NCBI GenBank assembly: GCA_965198565.1 | Contig: OZ240665.1 | Span: 2,418,001-2,482,000 of the forward strand | Direction of reading: 5' to 3' | Source of the DNA: LMUY01 sp965198565 | GTDB taxonomy: Bacteria; Pseudomonadota; Alphaproteobacteria; Acetobacterales; Acetobacteraceae | DNA length: 64,000 bases | In this document: positions 26,941 to 35,444 of the stretch, piece by piece | How positions within the stretch are numbered: position 1 is the first letter of the stretch | Layout of the letters: each line of letters starts with the position of its first letter | Translations under genes and position numbers: made by a program | Notes under the pieces: model-generated | Told to the model about the DNA's origin: nothing | Database searches by the model: none | Seen by the model: only the letters and a program-made list of their open reading frames with translations

Positions 26941-28518
26941 ATGCGGATCTTAATTGTTGAAGATGACATAATTCAGCAGCAGGTCTTGGCCTGTTTTCTG
27001 CTGAGCAATGGCTTTCAGGTGGAGACAGCTTCAAGCGGCTTGGAGGCGATTCGAAAAGCGCACCTCGACACCTTTCATGTCATCTTAATGGACCACGCCA
27101 TGCCGGACGTGGACGGGCTGTCGGCTGCGGCATTGATCCATCGGAACCGGCCGGACCACGGCTTCCCCTGGCTGATCGCACTGAGCGCAAACGTGTCGAG
27201 GGTCATCGAGGAGGGTGCCGGCACCAGCCCTGTGTTCGACGTTCTGGAACGCAAGCCATGGCGCCCGGACCGGCTGCTCGAGCTTCTTCGGAGTTGCAGC
27301 ACCCCTGCCAAGAAGCGGACCGACAGAGATACGCTTGATGCTTATGGTCTGGACATGGAATACTCCGTGGCCGAGGCCAAGATCGTTGATCGATACGAGA
27401 GCTATTTCAATCCGAATCGGTCCTCTAGCCCCGTCAAGCTGAAAGTACTCCTAGTCGATAGAGACCCGGCGCTTCTTTCTGAGTTCAACCAGTCGTTGGC
27501 TGCATCCGGTTACGAGGTCGATCGGGTTAGCAGCAAGGCTGAAGCCTTGGAGCGGATCAGCAGCCAACGCTACGACGTCGTGCTTGCTGATTACCTGACG
27601 CTCGATCGGTATTGTGGCAGCGCGGCTGGCTTTGCCAAGGCGGCCGGGGCACCATTGTCCGCAGCGCCGCCCGCTATGGCCCCGAGCATGATCGAAACGG
27701 CGGGCATCTCGCTGGCACCGCAGCCGCTGCACCAGCCGATAAGGCGGATGCACATATTGGTGGTCGATAACAACGACATCAATCGTGAGATTGTTGCCTC
27801 AATAATTCGGGCTGATGGCAGCCAGGTCACATGCGTCGACAGCGGGGAAGGCGCGGTAAGCGCAGCTTTGGCGACCGAATTTGATGTTGTCCTGATGAAC
27901 GTTCGCATGCCGGTTACGGGCGGCCCCGAGGCCGCGCGCCGCATCCGCGCGGAGGCGGGATTGCATGCCTGCGTGCCGATCATCGGAATGACCAGCCAAA
28001 GCACTCGCGAAGAGATCGAGTTCTGTCTGGCCGCCGGTATGGATGGGCACTTGCGCAAGCCTCCGAATAGCGCTGGCATAACATCCGTCATCACGCGAGC
28101 TGGCGCGATCAAGCGACGGGAATGTGCCCATCATCAAGCCGCTCCCGCTACAGCCTGCCTGGAGGAGCCGGCGCTCGGCTCCGACTTTCCGGCGCTGGAC
28201 CAAAGCACTTACGATTGCACGACTTCCTGCCTGGGTGCTGCCAAGGCCGCCGAGTACCGGCAAATGCTTGCCGACAAGACCGAAGCGCTGCTACGCAAGC
28301 TGACCCGTCCCGCCGACGCAACATCCGTGCTGCCCGACATTGTTGACGAAGTGCACGCGCTGGGCGGTAGCGCTGGTTTGTTCGGGTTCGTGCGCCTGAC
28401 GGAGATGAGCAGGCGCTATGAGGGTGCGGTCTTAACTGAGGCCAGCGATGTCCCGGAGCATGTTCAAGGTTTGATTGCCGCTCTTGAGGTGACGCTACTG
28501 ACGCTACGGAGGTTCTGA
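26941..28518 (+). CDS. Multi-receiver response regulator with Hpt domain
   Basis: The 525-residue cytoplasmic protein has no DNA-binding domain. Receiver 1 (1-118) is complete: acidic pocket EDD, Asp51 in VILMDHAMP, Lys105. Receiver 2 (168-225) has Asp217 in VVLADY but is cut short before its C-terminal helices. Receiver 3 (270-390) keeps the fold (HILVVDNND, VRMPVTGG, Lys373) but has Asn320 in place of the phosphoacceptor Asp, and Asn277 in its acidic pocket. The Hpt domain (420-520) has His472 in EVHALGGSAGLFGF. It probably relays phosphate to or from the divergent hybrid kinase. Its stop is followed within one base by a duplicated gene fragment. Confidence 0.88.
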   Translation: MRILIVEDDIIQQQVLACFLLSNGFQVETASSGLEAIRKAHLDTFHVILMDHAMPDVDGLSAAALIHRNRPDHGFPWLIALSANVSRVIEEGAGTSPVFDVLERKPWRPDRLLELLRSCSTPAKKRTDRDTLDAYGLDMEYSVAEAKIVDRYESYFNPNRSSSPVKLKVLLVDRDPALLSEFNQSLAASGYEVDRVSSKAEALERISSQRYDVVLADYLTLDRYCGSAAGFAKAAGAPLSAAPPAMAPSMIETAGISLAPQPLHQPIRRMHILVVDNNDINREIVASIIRADGSQVTCVDSGEGAVSAALATEFDVVLMNVRMPVTGGPEAARRIRAEAGLHACVPIIGMTSQSTREEIEFCLAAGMDGHLRKPPNSAGITSVITRAGAIKRRECAHHQAAPATACLEEPALGSDFPALDQSTYDCTTSCLGAAKAAEYRQMLADKTEALLRKLTRPADATSVLPDIVDEVHALGGSAGLFGFVRLTEMSRRYEGAVLTEASDVPEHVQGLIAALEVTLLTLRRF

Positions 28519-28732
28519 GCAGCGCCGGCGGAGCGGCACCACGCGCTGGCGAGCCGGCGTTGGAGGCGGGCTGCCATGTGCTGGTGGAGAAGCCGATTGC
28601 GGCCACCCTGGCGCAGGCCGATGCGCTGGCGGCGCTGGCGGCGGCGCGGGGGCGGGTGTTGCAGGTGGGACACCTGCTGCGGTTCTCGGCTGAGCACCAG
28701 GCGATCCGCAGCCGCATGACCCGGCCGCTCTA
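28519..28732 (+). repeat. Duplicated internal fragment of the Gfo/Idh/MocA gene
   Basis: These 214 bases match 23485-23699 almost exactly, with a one-base deletion in the gagccggcg stretch and a few substitutions near the right end. In the parent gene they encode about 70 residues around the EKP motif. The copy begins directly after the stop of the receiver/Hpt gene and ends at CTAG, where an IS481 terminus starts. It has no start codon or intact frame. Confidence 0.9.
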
Positions 28733-28733
28733 G

Positions 28734-28939
28734 CTGTCGCTGCCAAGGAGGTTGTCCCTGTTGAGCCTGGAGATGGGAGGTTTTCCGCGGAGGGCTGAGT
28801 GTGGTCGTGCGATGTTGTAGTCGTGCAGCCATGGGTGCATGGCCTGCTGGCGTTCGGCTGAGGTGTTGAATGGGGTGGCATAGGCCCCATTCGCGGATGC
28901 TGCTTTGCATGAAGCGCTCGGCTTTGCCGTTGGTCTTGG
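28734..28939 (-). mobile_element. IS481-family remnant, one end only
   Basis: About 206 bases are nearly identical to the 3' end of the complete IS481 at 10719-11760, starting from the CTAG boundary at 28730-28733. The transposase C-terminus (SSIREW, GKPPISRLNRDN equivalents) is frameshifted by an extra C near 28888. The match ends at ttggtcttgg, after which glycosyltransferase-like sequence begins. Confidence 0.85.
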
Positions 28940-29619
28940 TATCGTCCATTTGAGCCACGCTCGGCGAGACGTTCAAGAGGACGTTACTACCCTCATGTCG
29001 TTTAGGCCGTCTCGCTACGAGGTTGATCCTCTGTTTGCGAATTCCCTGCAGGGATTGCTGCCTCATTTCCCGACGAGGCCGGCGGACCGGTGCATCGAAG
29101 CACCCTGGAAGCCGTGGACAGACTATCCGGAGCCTATCAGGGTGGCGGCTGCGCATTATGCGATTGCTGCGCCGCGTCACAGCGTCCGGTCAGCATCGCT
29201 GCAAGTTTGCCACGACGTGCTGTACGTAACCAACGGCCGGGACAGCGGCATCATCAGAGATGGTGTCTGGTTTGAAGGTCTCGGCACCGGGCCTAGTGTC
29301 GAACAAACGCTTGACGCTATGAAGCTGGCGCTTGATATGCCAGTCAAGCTCGCGGGCCGTGGACTCGTGTTGAGCGACCGGTTCACTGGCAACAACTACT
29401 GCCACTGGACGATGGACTGGGTCCCGAGAATGCTGCTTGCGCAAGAGATTGGTGGCGGCTTCGATTGGTTGTTTGTCAGGGGCTCCCGCAAGCCTTTCTG
29501 GGCATCAGGGTGAAGAGTTGCCTGCAACGGCATCTGCCCCGTCCAATGCGTCCAGTTTCGTCACCGCTCCGCTCTGGGTGAATGTAGATGACCTAGCCCG
29601 GGCGATCGACGGACTCTGA
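28940..29619 (+). pseudogene. GT61-type (DUF563) glycosyltransferase remnant
   Basis: The open frame to 29513 reads PEPIRVAAAHYAIAAPRHSV, DGVWFEGLGTGPSVEQTLDA, LSDRFTGNNYCHWTMDWVPR and MLLAQEIGGGFDWLFVRGSR. The NNYCHWTMDWVPR core is typical of family 61 glycosyltransferases involved in surface polysaccharides. The frame is fused upstream to IS481 sequence with no start of its own, shifts near 29513 and ends at 29619 after VTAPLWVNVDDLARAIDGL. Less than half of a normal protein remains. Confidence 0.65.
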
Positions 29620-29682
29620 TCACTGCTGCCCAAAGGTGCAGCTCTGGCGTGCGGACGGTGCAATGACAAAGCGCATGGCCCG

Positions 29683-31878
29683 CTACGCTCCGATGGCTGT
29701 TTTTACTCTTGCTGCGGAGAGGGGGAGGTCGCGGATGCGGGCTTTGGTGGCGTCGGCCACTGCGTTGGCGATGGCGGCGGCGGTGGGGCCCTGGGCGGCT
29801 TCGCCGGTGCCGAGGAAGGGCTGGCCGGGGCGGTCGATCACGTGGACTTCCACGCTGTCCGGGACGGCGGGGAAGCGGAGGATGGGGTAGCCGCTCCAGT
29901 CGCGGCTGGTGATGCCGGAATGGTCGAAGGTGACGGCCTCGTAGAGCGTCCAACTGGCGGATTGCAGCACGCCGCCGGCGATCTGGTTGCGGATGCCGTC
30001 GGGGCTCACGGCCTGGCCGCTGTCCACGGCGCAGTGGGCGCGGATGACGCGGACCTGGCCGGTCTCGTGGTCGACGGTCACCTCCAGCGCCACTGCGCAG
30101 TAGGCGCCGAGGTTCTTGTAGCGGGCGAAGGCGAAGCCGATGCCGTGACCCGGCGGCAGCTCTGAAATGGTGTCCCAGCCGAACTCCTGGGCGGCGCGGG
30201 TGATCACGTCGCGGGCGCGGGGGTCGGTGAGGTGGGCGAGGCGGAAGGCGACCGGGTCCAGGTCGGCGGATTGCGCCAGCTCGTCCATGAAGCTCTCGAT
30301 GCTGAACACGTTGGCGTAGGCGCCGAGGCCGCGCATGGCGGAGACGCGCAAGGGCATGGCTGGAATGAAGTGCGAGACGACGCGGGCGCGGGGCAGGTCG
30401 TAGAGCGGGATGGCGTTGCGGTCGCCGCCGCCCTCGGGCTGCGGGATCGGCATGGGCGGGTCGGGCTGGAACGGGTCGGCCAGCGACCAGCTCGAGGCGA
30501 AACGGCCGGCGTTGCCGGGCCGCATGTTGTGGGTGTTGCTCCAGACGCCGTAGTTCCAGTCCACGATGTGCCCGGTGTCGTCGAGCGAGGCGGACACCTC
30601 GGTGATCATGGCGGGGGTGAACGGCTCCCAGGTGTTTTCCTGCTCGCGCATCCATTGTACGCGCACGGGCTGGCCGGGGACGGCGCGGGCGAGCAGGGCG
30701 GCGTCGGCCGCGGCGTCGTCGGCGCCGTTGTGGCCGTAGCAGCCGGACCCCTCGGTGTGGATGCAGCGGACTTGGTCCGGCTCCAGGTCGAGCAGCTCGG
30801 CGAGGGCGGCGCGGTCGGGGTAGACGCCTTGGGTGTGGGTCCAGACGGTCATCAGGCCGTCCTTGAACTGGGCGACGGCGCAGGAGGGGCCGATGGAGCC
30901 GTGCATGCCGTAGGGGCGCAGGTAGCGGGCCTTGAGCGTGTTGGCGGCGGCGGGCTGGTTGGAGAGGCGGGCCAGGATGATGGAGTCGCGGGCGGGCAGG
31001 GCCTGGATGGTGTCGAAGATGGTGGCTGGGTCGGGCAGGGTGTCGCCGCCGGTCCAGGTGGCGATGGCAGCGAGGGCGCGCATGGCGGTGATGGCCTGCC
31101 ACTCGCCGCGGGCGATGACGGCGAGGTAGCTGCCGTCGCGGACCACGGTGACGACGCCGGGCCGGTCGAGGATGGGGGAGAAGTCCAGCTCGCCGAGGAT
31201 GGCGCCGCGGCGGGGCGGCTGGACGGTGCGGGCGTGCAGCATGCCGGGCAGGCGGAGGTCCTGCACGTAGGCGTGGCCGCCGGTGACCTTGGCGGGGATG
31301 TCGACCCGGGGGACGTTGGTGCCGATGACGGTGAAGCTCGCCGGGTCCTTGAGCGGGGCGCCGGGCTGGGCGAGGCGGTCGGGGGTGAGGCTGGCGACCA
31401 GGTCGCCGTAGCCGAGGCTGCTGCCGTTGGGGGCGGTGATGCGGCCGCCGCTGGCGACGAGGTTGGCGGCGGGTGTGCCGAGGCGGTCGGCGGCGGCGGC
31501 GACCAGGATGGCGCGCACTTCGGCGGCCGCGTTCATGATGGCGGTGCCGCTGTCCTGCATGGAGTGGCTGCCGGCGGTGTAGCCTTCGTTGGGGGTTCGC
31601 GCGGTGTCGGCGGTGACGAGGGTGATGCGGCCGGGGGTGAGATAGAGCTGCTCGGCGGCGACCTGGATCAGCGCGGTGCGGATGCCTTGGCCGAGTTCGG
31701 CCTTGCCGGTGAAGACGGTGACGGCGCCGTCGGGGGCGACCTGCACCCACGCGTGTAGGTGTGGCTCGTCCTTCAGGCTGCCGGGGAGCTTGGGGGGAGC
31801 GTTCTGGGCGCGAGCAGTGACGGCGACGACGAGGGCGCCGGTGCCGGCCAGCAGGAAGCGGCGGGTGAACTGGGTCAT
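29683..31878 (-). CDS. Molybdopterin-binding large subunit of a membrane-associated aldehyde/isoquinoline-type dehydrogenase
   Basis: The 731-residue protein of the xanthine dehydrogenase family begins with a Tat signal (TRRFLLAGTGALVVAVTARA), so it is exported folded. Molybdenum-cofactor segments include GKAELGQGIRTALIQVAAEQ, GYTAGSHSMQDSGTAIMNAA, GGHAYVQDLRLPGMLHAR, AMRGLGAYANVFSIESFMDE and, near the C-terminus, GTGEAAQGPTAAAIANAVAD, which carries the catalytic Glu. It is the third gene of a cytochrome c, [2Fe-2S], molybdenum operon joined by ATGA overlaps. In acetic acid bacteria such a trio forms the membrane aldehyde dehydrogenase (AldFGH) that passes electrons to ubiquinone. An isoquinoline or other N-heterocycle substrate cannot be excluded. 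Confidence 0.88.
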   Translation of the reverse strand: MTQFTRRFLLAGTGALVVAVTARAQNAPPKLPGSLKDEPHLHAWVQVAPDGAVTVFTGKAELGQGIRTALIQVAAEQLYLTPGRITLVTADTARTPNEGYTAGSHSMQDSGTAIMNAAAEVRAILVAAAADRLGTPAANLVASGGRITAPNGSSLGYGDLVASLTPDRLAQPGAPLKDPASFTVIGTNVPRVDIPAKVTGGHAYVQDLRLPGMLHARTVQPPRRGAILGELDFSPILDRPGVVTVVRDGSYLAVIARGEWQAITAMRALAAIATWTGGDTLPDPATIFDTIQALPARDSIILARLSNQPAAANTLKARYLRPYGMHGSIGPSCAVAQFKDGLMTVWTHTQGVYPDRAALAELLDLEPDQVRCIHTEGSGCYGHNGADDAAADAALLARAVPGQPVRVQWMREQENTWEPFTPAMITEVSASLDDTGHIVDWNYGVWSNTHNMRPGNAGRFASSWSLADPFQPDPPMPIPQPEGGGDRNAIPLYDLPRARVVSHFIPAMPLRVSAMRGLGAYANVFSIESFMDELAQSADLDPVAFRLAHLTDPRARDVITRAAQEFGWDTISELPPGHGIGFAFARYKNLGAYCAVALEVTVDHETGQVRVIRAHCAVDSGQAVSPDGIRNQIAGGVLQSASWTLYEAVTFDHSGITSRDWSGYPILRFPAVPDSVEVHVIDRPGQPFLGTGEAAQGPTAAAIANAVADATKARIRDLPLSAARVKTAIGA

Positions 31879-32366
31879 CCGGCCACCTTGGCGCTGGCGG
31901 GCAGAGCGGCTTGCATCGTCTTGGCGGCGCGGCCGATGGCGGCGAGGATGCGCGTGTGGGTGCCGCAGCGGCACAGGTTGGGCTGCATCTGGGCGCGGAT
32001 TTGCGCTTCGGTGGGCGCGGCGTTGTTCTCCAGCAGGGCCTGGGCGCGCATGACCATGCCGGCGATGCAGTAGCCGCATTGGGCCGCCTGCTCGTCGATG
32101 AAGGCTTGCTGCAGCGGGCTGGGGTGGTCTGCGGTGCCGAGCCCCTCTACCGTCTTGATCTGGCGGCCGCCGAGGGCGGCGGCGGGGATGAGGCAGGAGA
32201 ACACGGCGGCGCCGTCCAGCATCACCGTGCAGGCGCCACATTGGCCGAGGCCGCAGCCGTATTTGGCGCCGTTCAGCGCCAGCACGTCGCGCAGCACGTA
32301 GAGCAGCGGCATCGTGGGGTCGATGTCCAAGTCGTGCCGGGTGCCGTTGACGGTGAGGGTGATCAT
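31875..32366 (-). CDS. (2Fe-2S)-binding subunit of the molybdenum dehydrogenase
   Basis: The 163-residue small subunit carries two [2Fe-2S] clusters. The plant-type N-terminal site is in KYGCGLGQCGACTVMLDG with a fourth Cys in FSCLIP. The C-terminal helical site is in QCGYCIAGMVM and NLCRCGTHTRI. It passes electrons from the molybdenum centre to the cytochrome subunit. Its ATG overlaps the upstream cytochrome gene stop by four bases, and its stop overlaps the large subunit start by four, so the three are translationally coupled. Length and motifs are normal. Confidence 0.92.
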   Translation of the reverse strand: MITLTVNGTRHDLDIDPTMPLLYVLRDVLALNGAKYGCGLGQCGACTVMLDGAAVFSCLIPAAALGGRQIKTVEGLGTADHPSPLQQAFIDEQAAQCGYCIAGMVMRAQALLENNAAPTEAQIRAQMQPNLCRCGTHTRILAAIGRAAKTMQAALPASAKVAG

Positions 32367-33658
32367 GAGCGTGCGTCCTGGCGGATTTTATGGACCTCTT
32401 GCTGGATATTGGTCCAGGCGGGTTGGCCGGCGAAGCGCGCGCGCAGGTAGGTGAGCACGGCGGCGATTTGGGCGTCGGTGAGCGCGGCGGCGAAGCCCGG
32501 CATGGCGGGTCCGGCCTGGCCGGCGGGTTGCTGCAGGCCGCGGAGGATGATCTGGGTTGCGTTGCGCGGGGTGGGCGCGGTGACGGAGCTGCCGAGCGCC
32601 AGGGAGGGGCGGCCGCCGAGCATCATGGGGGCGCCCGCGCCGTGGCAGCCGGCGCAGGCTCCGGCGAAGATCTGCGCGCCCTCGGTGTTGGCCAGGGCTG
32701 CGGGCGGGGTTTGCGCGGCGGCGGCGCGGGCGGCGACCTGCTGCTCGCGCGCCGGGTCGGGTGGGCCGGTCATGCTGGCGATGTAGGCGGCCATGGCGCG
32801 CACGTCAGCCTCCGGCACGTCGGAGAGGTCGTGCGAGACGGCGCCCATGGGGCCGGCGGCGGCGGCGTGCTGCGCGTCGATGCCGTGGCGGAGGTAGCGG
32901 AAGATGGCGTCGGCGGACCAGGCGATGGCGGCGGGGGAGCTGGCGGCGGTCAGGCCGGGGCCGTCCCAGCCCTCGGCGAGGCCGCCGGTGAAGGCGTGGC
33001 CGCTCTGCTCGGCGCCGAGCACGTTGTGGGGGGTGTGGCAGGCCTGGCAGTGGCCCAGGCCCTCCACCAGGTAGCGGCCGCGGTTCCAGGCGGTATCGTG
33101 AATGGCATTGGGGGCCGGGTCGGGCTGGATGGGGCCGTGGTCGAGGAAGAGCAGGTTCCAGCCGGCCATGATCGGGCGGATGTCGAAGGGGAAGGGCAGG
33201 CGGGTCGACGGCGTCTTGGCGGCGACGGGCTGCCGGGTGATGAGGAAGGCGTAGATGGCGGCGACGTCGGCGTCGGCCACTTGGGTGTAGTGGTCGTAGG
33301 GGAAGGCTGGGTAGAGGTAGTGGCCGCGGCGGTCGATGCCGTCGTGCATGGCGCGGCGGAACGCGGCCTCGCTCCAGGTGCCGATGCCGGTATTGGCGTC
33401 CGGGGTGATGTTGCTGGCGTAGATTTGTCCGAACGGGGTCTGGATCGGGTTGCCGCCGGCATAGGCTTGGCCGTCGCGCCCGGCGTGGCAGACGGCGCAG
33501 TCGCCGATCGCGGCCAGTTGGGCGCCTCTGGCGATGAGCGCCGGGCCGAACGCGGCGGGGGGCGTGCTGCGCGGGAGGCCTGGCTGGACGATCACGGCGG
33601 CTGCGGCGCCGATGGCCACGCACAAGATGGCGAGAGCGGCGAAAACGAGGCGTCTCAT
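32363..33658 (-). CDS. Triheme cytochrome c subunit
   Basis: The 431-residue protein begins MRRLVFAALAILCVAIGAAA, a membrane anchor or signal, and has three heme-binding motifs: CAVCH, CQACH and CAGCH. Conserved segments such as ASNITPDANTGIGTWSEAAF and RYLRHGIDAQHAAAAGPMG match the cytochrome subunits of acetic-acid-bacterial alcohol and aldehyde dehydrogenases. It would accept electrons from the iron-sulfur subunit on the periplasmic face and reduce ubiquinone. It is the first gene of the operon. The frame is open further upstream to 33757, but ATG 33658 directly precedes the hydrophobic helix. Confidence 0.9.
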   Translation of the reverse strand: MRRLVFAALAILCVAIGAAAAVIVQPGLPRSTPPAAFGPALIARGAQLAAIGDCAVCHAGRDGQAYAGGNPIQTPFGQIYASNITPDANTGIGTWSEAAFRRAMHDGIDRRGHYLYPAFPYDHYTQVADADVAAIYAFLITRQPVAAKTPSTRLPFPFDIRPIMAGWNLLFLDHGPIQPDPAPNAIHDTAWNRGRYLVEGLGHCQACHTPHNVLGAEQSGHAFTGGLAEGWDGPGLTAASSPAAIAWSADAIFRYLRHGIDAQHAAAAGPMGAVSHDLSDVPEADVRAMAAYIASMTGPPDPAREQQVAARAAAAQTPPAALANTEGAQIFAGACAGCHGAGAPMMLGGRPSLALGSSVTAPTPRNATQIILRGLQQPAGQAGPAMPGFAAALTDAQIAAVLTYLRARFAGQPAWTNIQQEVHKIRQDARS

Positions 33659-33769
33659 GCCGGACGGCTTGCGGGATGGAGGGGAGGCACGCTCGACATC
33701 TCCGTGTATGGGCCGCACCATACGGCAAAGCCAAATGGGCCGGGCACGGCTTACCAAGAGAGAGGCAGC

Positions 33770-34474
33770 ATGTCACACGCCAGGCACTTCGTTCGCAGTC
33801 GGGGCCACGACTCGGAGGCTTCATCGCGCCGCTACGGGGTCTTGGTTGGCAGCGTGCGGGAGGGCAGGCTCGAGGGCGGGCGGTCGCCGCATTTCAGCAT
33901 CTGGGTGGCGGGCGGCGGGAATTTCCGCGTGGCGGTGAACGTGCAGTCGCAGGATGGCAGCGAGGTGGTCGCGCTGTTCGACCCGAACTATAGCAGCCCA
34001 TCTCCGGCGCTCGATCTGGCCGGGCTGGCGCGCGGGGGCCGGGGGTTCCAGCCGCTCAGGACCGGGCCCAGCGGCGATGGGCTCGATTACTTGCGCGACA
34101 CTCTGTTCGATGTGAGCGCCATGCTGCCGGTGCCCGACGTGGGCGGCGATGCAAGCCTGGACACGCTGCTGGAGACGCAGGTTACGCGCGCGCAGGCGGA
34201 TGCGGGCGCGGTGGCGATCGTGTTTGGGCAATCGTTCGACGATGGCGGGCAGTCGCGCGACGAGCTGTTCGGGTTTTCGCCGGCGCGGGGCGTGCACGAC
34301 GTCCACATGAACCAGGGCAACTCGGGCAGCTTCGAGGGGGACAACACGACGCATGGCGACGGCGCGCTGTTCTTCGTGTTCTCCAACGGGGACGCGGCGG
34401 CGCTGTTCGTGCGGTTCGCGACGCAGGGGACGGAGACGGACGACCGAGGCGACCCGACCGAAGTGGACCAGTAG
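33770..34474 (+). CDS. DUF2278 (YukJ-type) family protein
   Basis: The 234-residue protein shows the DUF2278 pattern RYGVLVGSVREGRLEGGRSP, HFSIWVAG, VALFDPNYSSP, LDYLRDTLFD and the hallmark GVHDVHMNQGNSG. The function of the family is unknown. A Shine-Dalgarno-like gagaggc precedes the ATG. It is followed after 12 bases by the 3-hydroxyacyl-CoA dehydrogenase-like gene on the same strand. Confidence 0.85.
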   Translation: MSHARHFVRSRGHDSEASSRRYGVLVGSVREGRLEGGRSPHFSIWVAGGGNFRVAVNVQSQDGSEVVALFDPNYSSPSPALDLAGLARGGRGFQPLRTGPSGDGLDYLRDTLFDVSAMLPVPDVGGDASLDTLLETQVTRAQADAGAVAIVFGQSFDDGGQSRDELFGFSPARGVHDVHMNQGNSGSFEGDNTTHGDGALFFVFSNGDAAALFVRFATQGTETDDRGDPTEVDQ

Positions 34475-34486
34475 AGGAGGATCGCC

Positions 34487-35413
34487 ATGCGGATTGGGAT
34501 TATTGGGGCCGGGCTGATCGGGCGGGCCTGGGCGATCGTGTTCGCTCGCGCCGGGCATGAGGTGTCGATGTGGGACCCGGCGGATGGCGCGGTGGCGGCG
34601 GCATGCCGCTTCATTGGCGAGCGGCTGGGGGAACTGCGCGAGGCGGGCCTGCTGACCGATGCTCCGGCGGTGGTGCTGGGGCGGATTGCGCCGGCTGCGA
34701 GCCTGGCGGCGGCGGTGCGCGAGGCGGACTACGTGCAGGAGAACGGGCCGGAGCGGGTGGCGGAGAAACAGGCGGTGTTCGCCGAGTTGGACGCGGCGGC
34801 GCCGGCTGCGGCCATCCTGGCGAGCTCCACGAGCGGCATTCCGTGCAGCGCGTTCACCGAGGGGCTGGCGGGCCGCGGGCGTTGCCTGGTGGCGCATCCG
34901 GTGAACCCGCCGTACCTGGTCCCCGTGGTGGAGTTGTGCCCGGCGCCCTGGACGGATGCCGGGACGGTGGCGCGGACGCGGGAGATCATGCTCGCAGTGG
35001 GGCAGGTTCCGGCGACGATCCGGCGGGAGATCGCTGGGTTCGTGCTGAACCGGCTGCAGGGGGCGCTGCTGGCGGAGGCGTTCCGGCTGGTGCAGGACGG
35101 GGTGGTGTCGCCGGCGGACCTGGATGCGACGGTGAAGCACGGGCTTGGGCTGCGTTGGGCGTTCATGGGGCCGTTCGAGACGATCGATCTGAATGCGCCG
35201 GGCGGGCTTGCGGATTATTGCGCGCGGTATGGCGGGCTGTATGCCGAGCTGCAGCAGCAGATGACGCCGCGGGTGTGGGACGACGCGCTGGTGCGGGAGC
35301 TGGACGACGCGTGCCGGTCTGCGTTGCCCGCGGAGGAGCAGGCGGCGCGTCAGGCTTGGCGGGACCGGCGCTTGATGGCGTTGTTGGCGCATAAGCAGGG
35401 GCAGGCGGAGTGA
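34487..35413 (+). CDS. 3-hydroxyacyl-CoA dehydrogenase family protein, L-gulonate 3-dehydrogenase/lambda-crystallin-like
   Basis: This 308-residue NAD-dependent dehydrogenase has a Rossmann motif at the start (IGIIGAGLIGRAWAIVFARA), the core DYVQENGPERVAEKQAVFAE, ILASSTSGIPCSAF and the catalytic His/Asn region CLVAHPVNPPYLVPVVELCP, followed by GFVLNRLQGALLAEAFRLVQ. The length and the HPVNPPY motif fit the lambda-crystallin/gulonate 3-dehydrogenase subgroup rather than fatty-acid FadB enzymes. GAGGAGG lies just before the ATG. The physiological substrate is not evident from the neighbours. Confidence 0.85.
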   Translation: MRIGIIGAGLIGRAWAIVFARAGHEVSMWDPADGAVAAACRFIGERLGELREAGLLTDAPAVVLGRIAPAASLAAAVREADYVQENGPERVAEKQAVFAELDAAAPAAAILASSTSGIPCSAFTEGLAGRGRCLVAHPVNPPYLVPVVELCPAPWTDAGTVARTREIMLAVGQVPATIRREIAGFVLNRLQGALLAEAFRLVQDGVVSPADLDATVKHGLGLRWAFMGPFETIDLNAPGGLADYCARYGGLYAELQQQMTPRVWDDALVRELDDACRSALPAEEQAARQAWRDRRLMALLAHKQGQAE

Positions 35414-35444
35414 TTTGGGGCCGCGTGATGGGCCTTCGCCCATT

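Noticed and set aside
30232..31758. Long plus-strand open frame of 508 codons, rich in Gly/Val/Asp
   Set aside because: It is antisense to the molybdenum dehydrogenase gene. The composition is the mirror of a high-GC coding frame and shows no domain.
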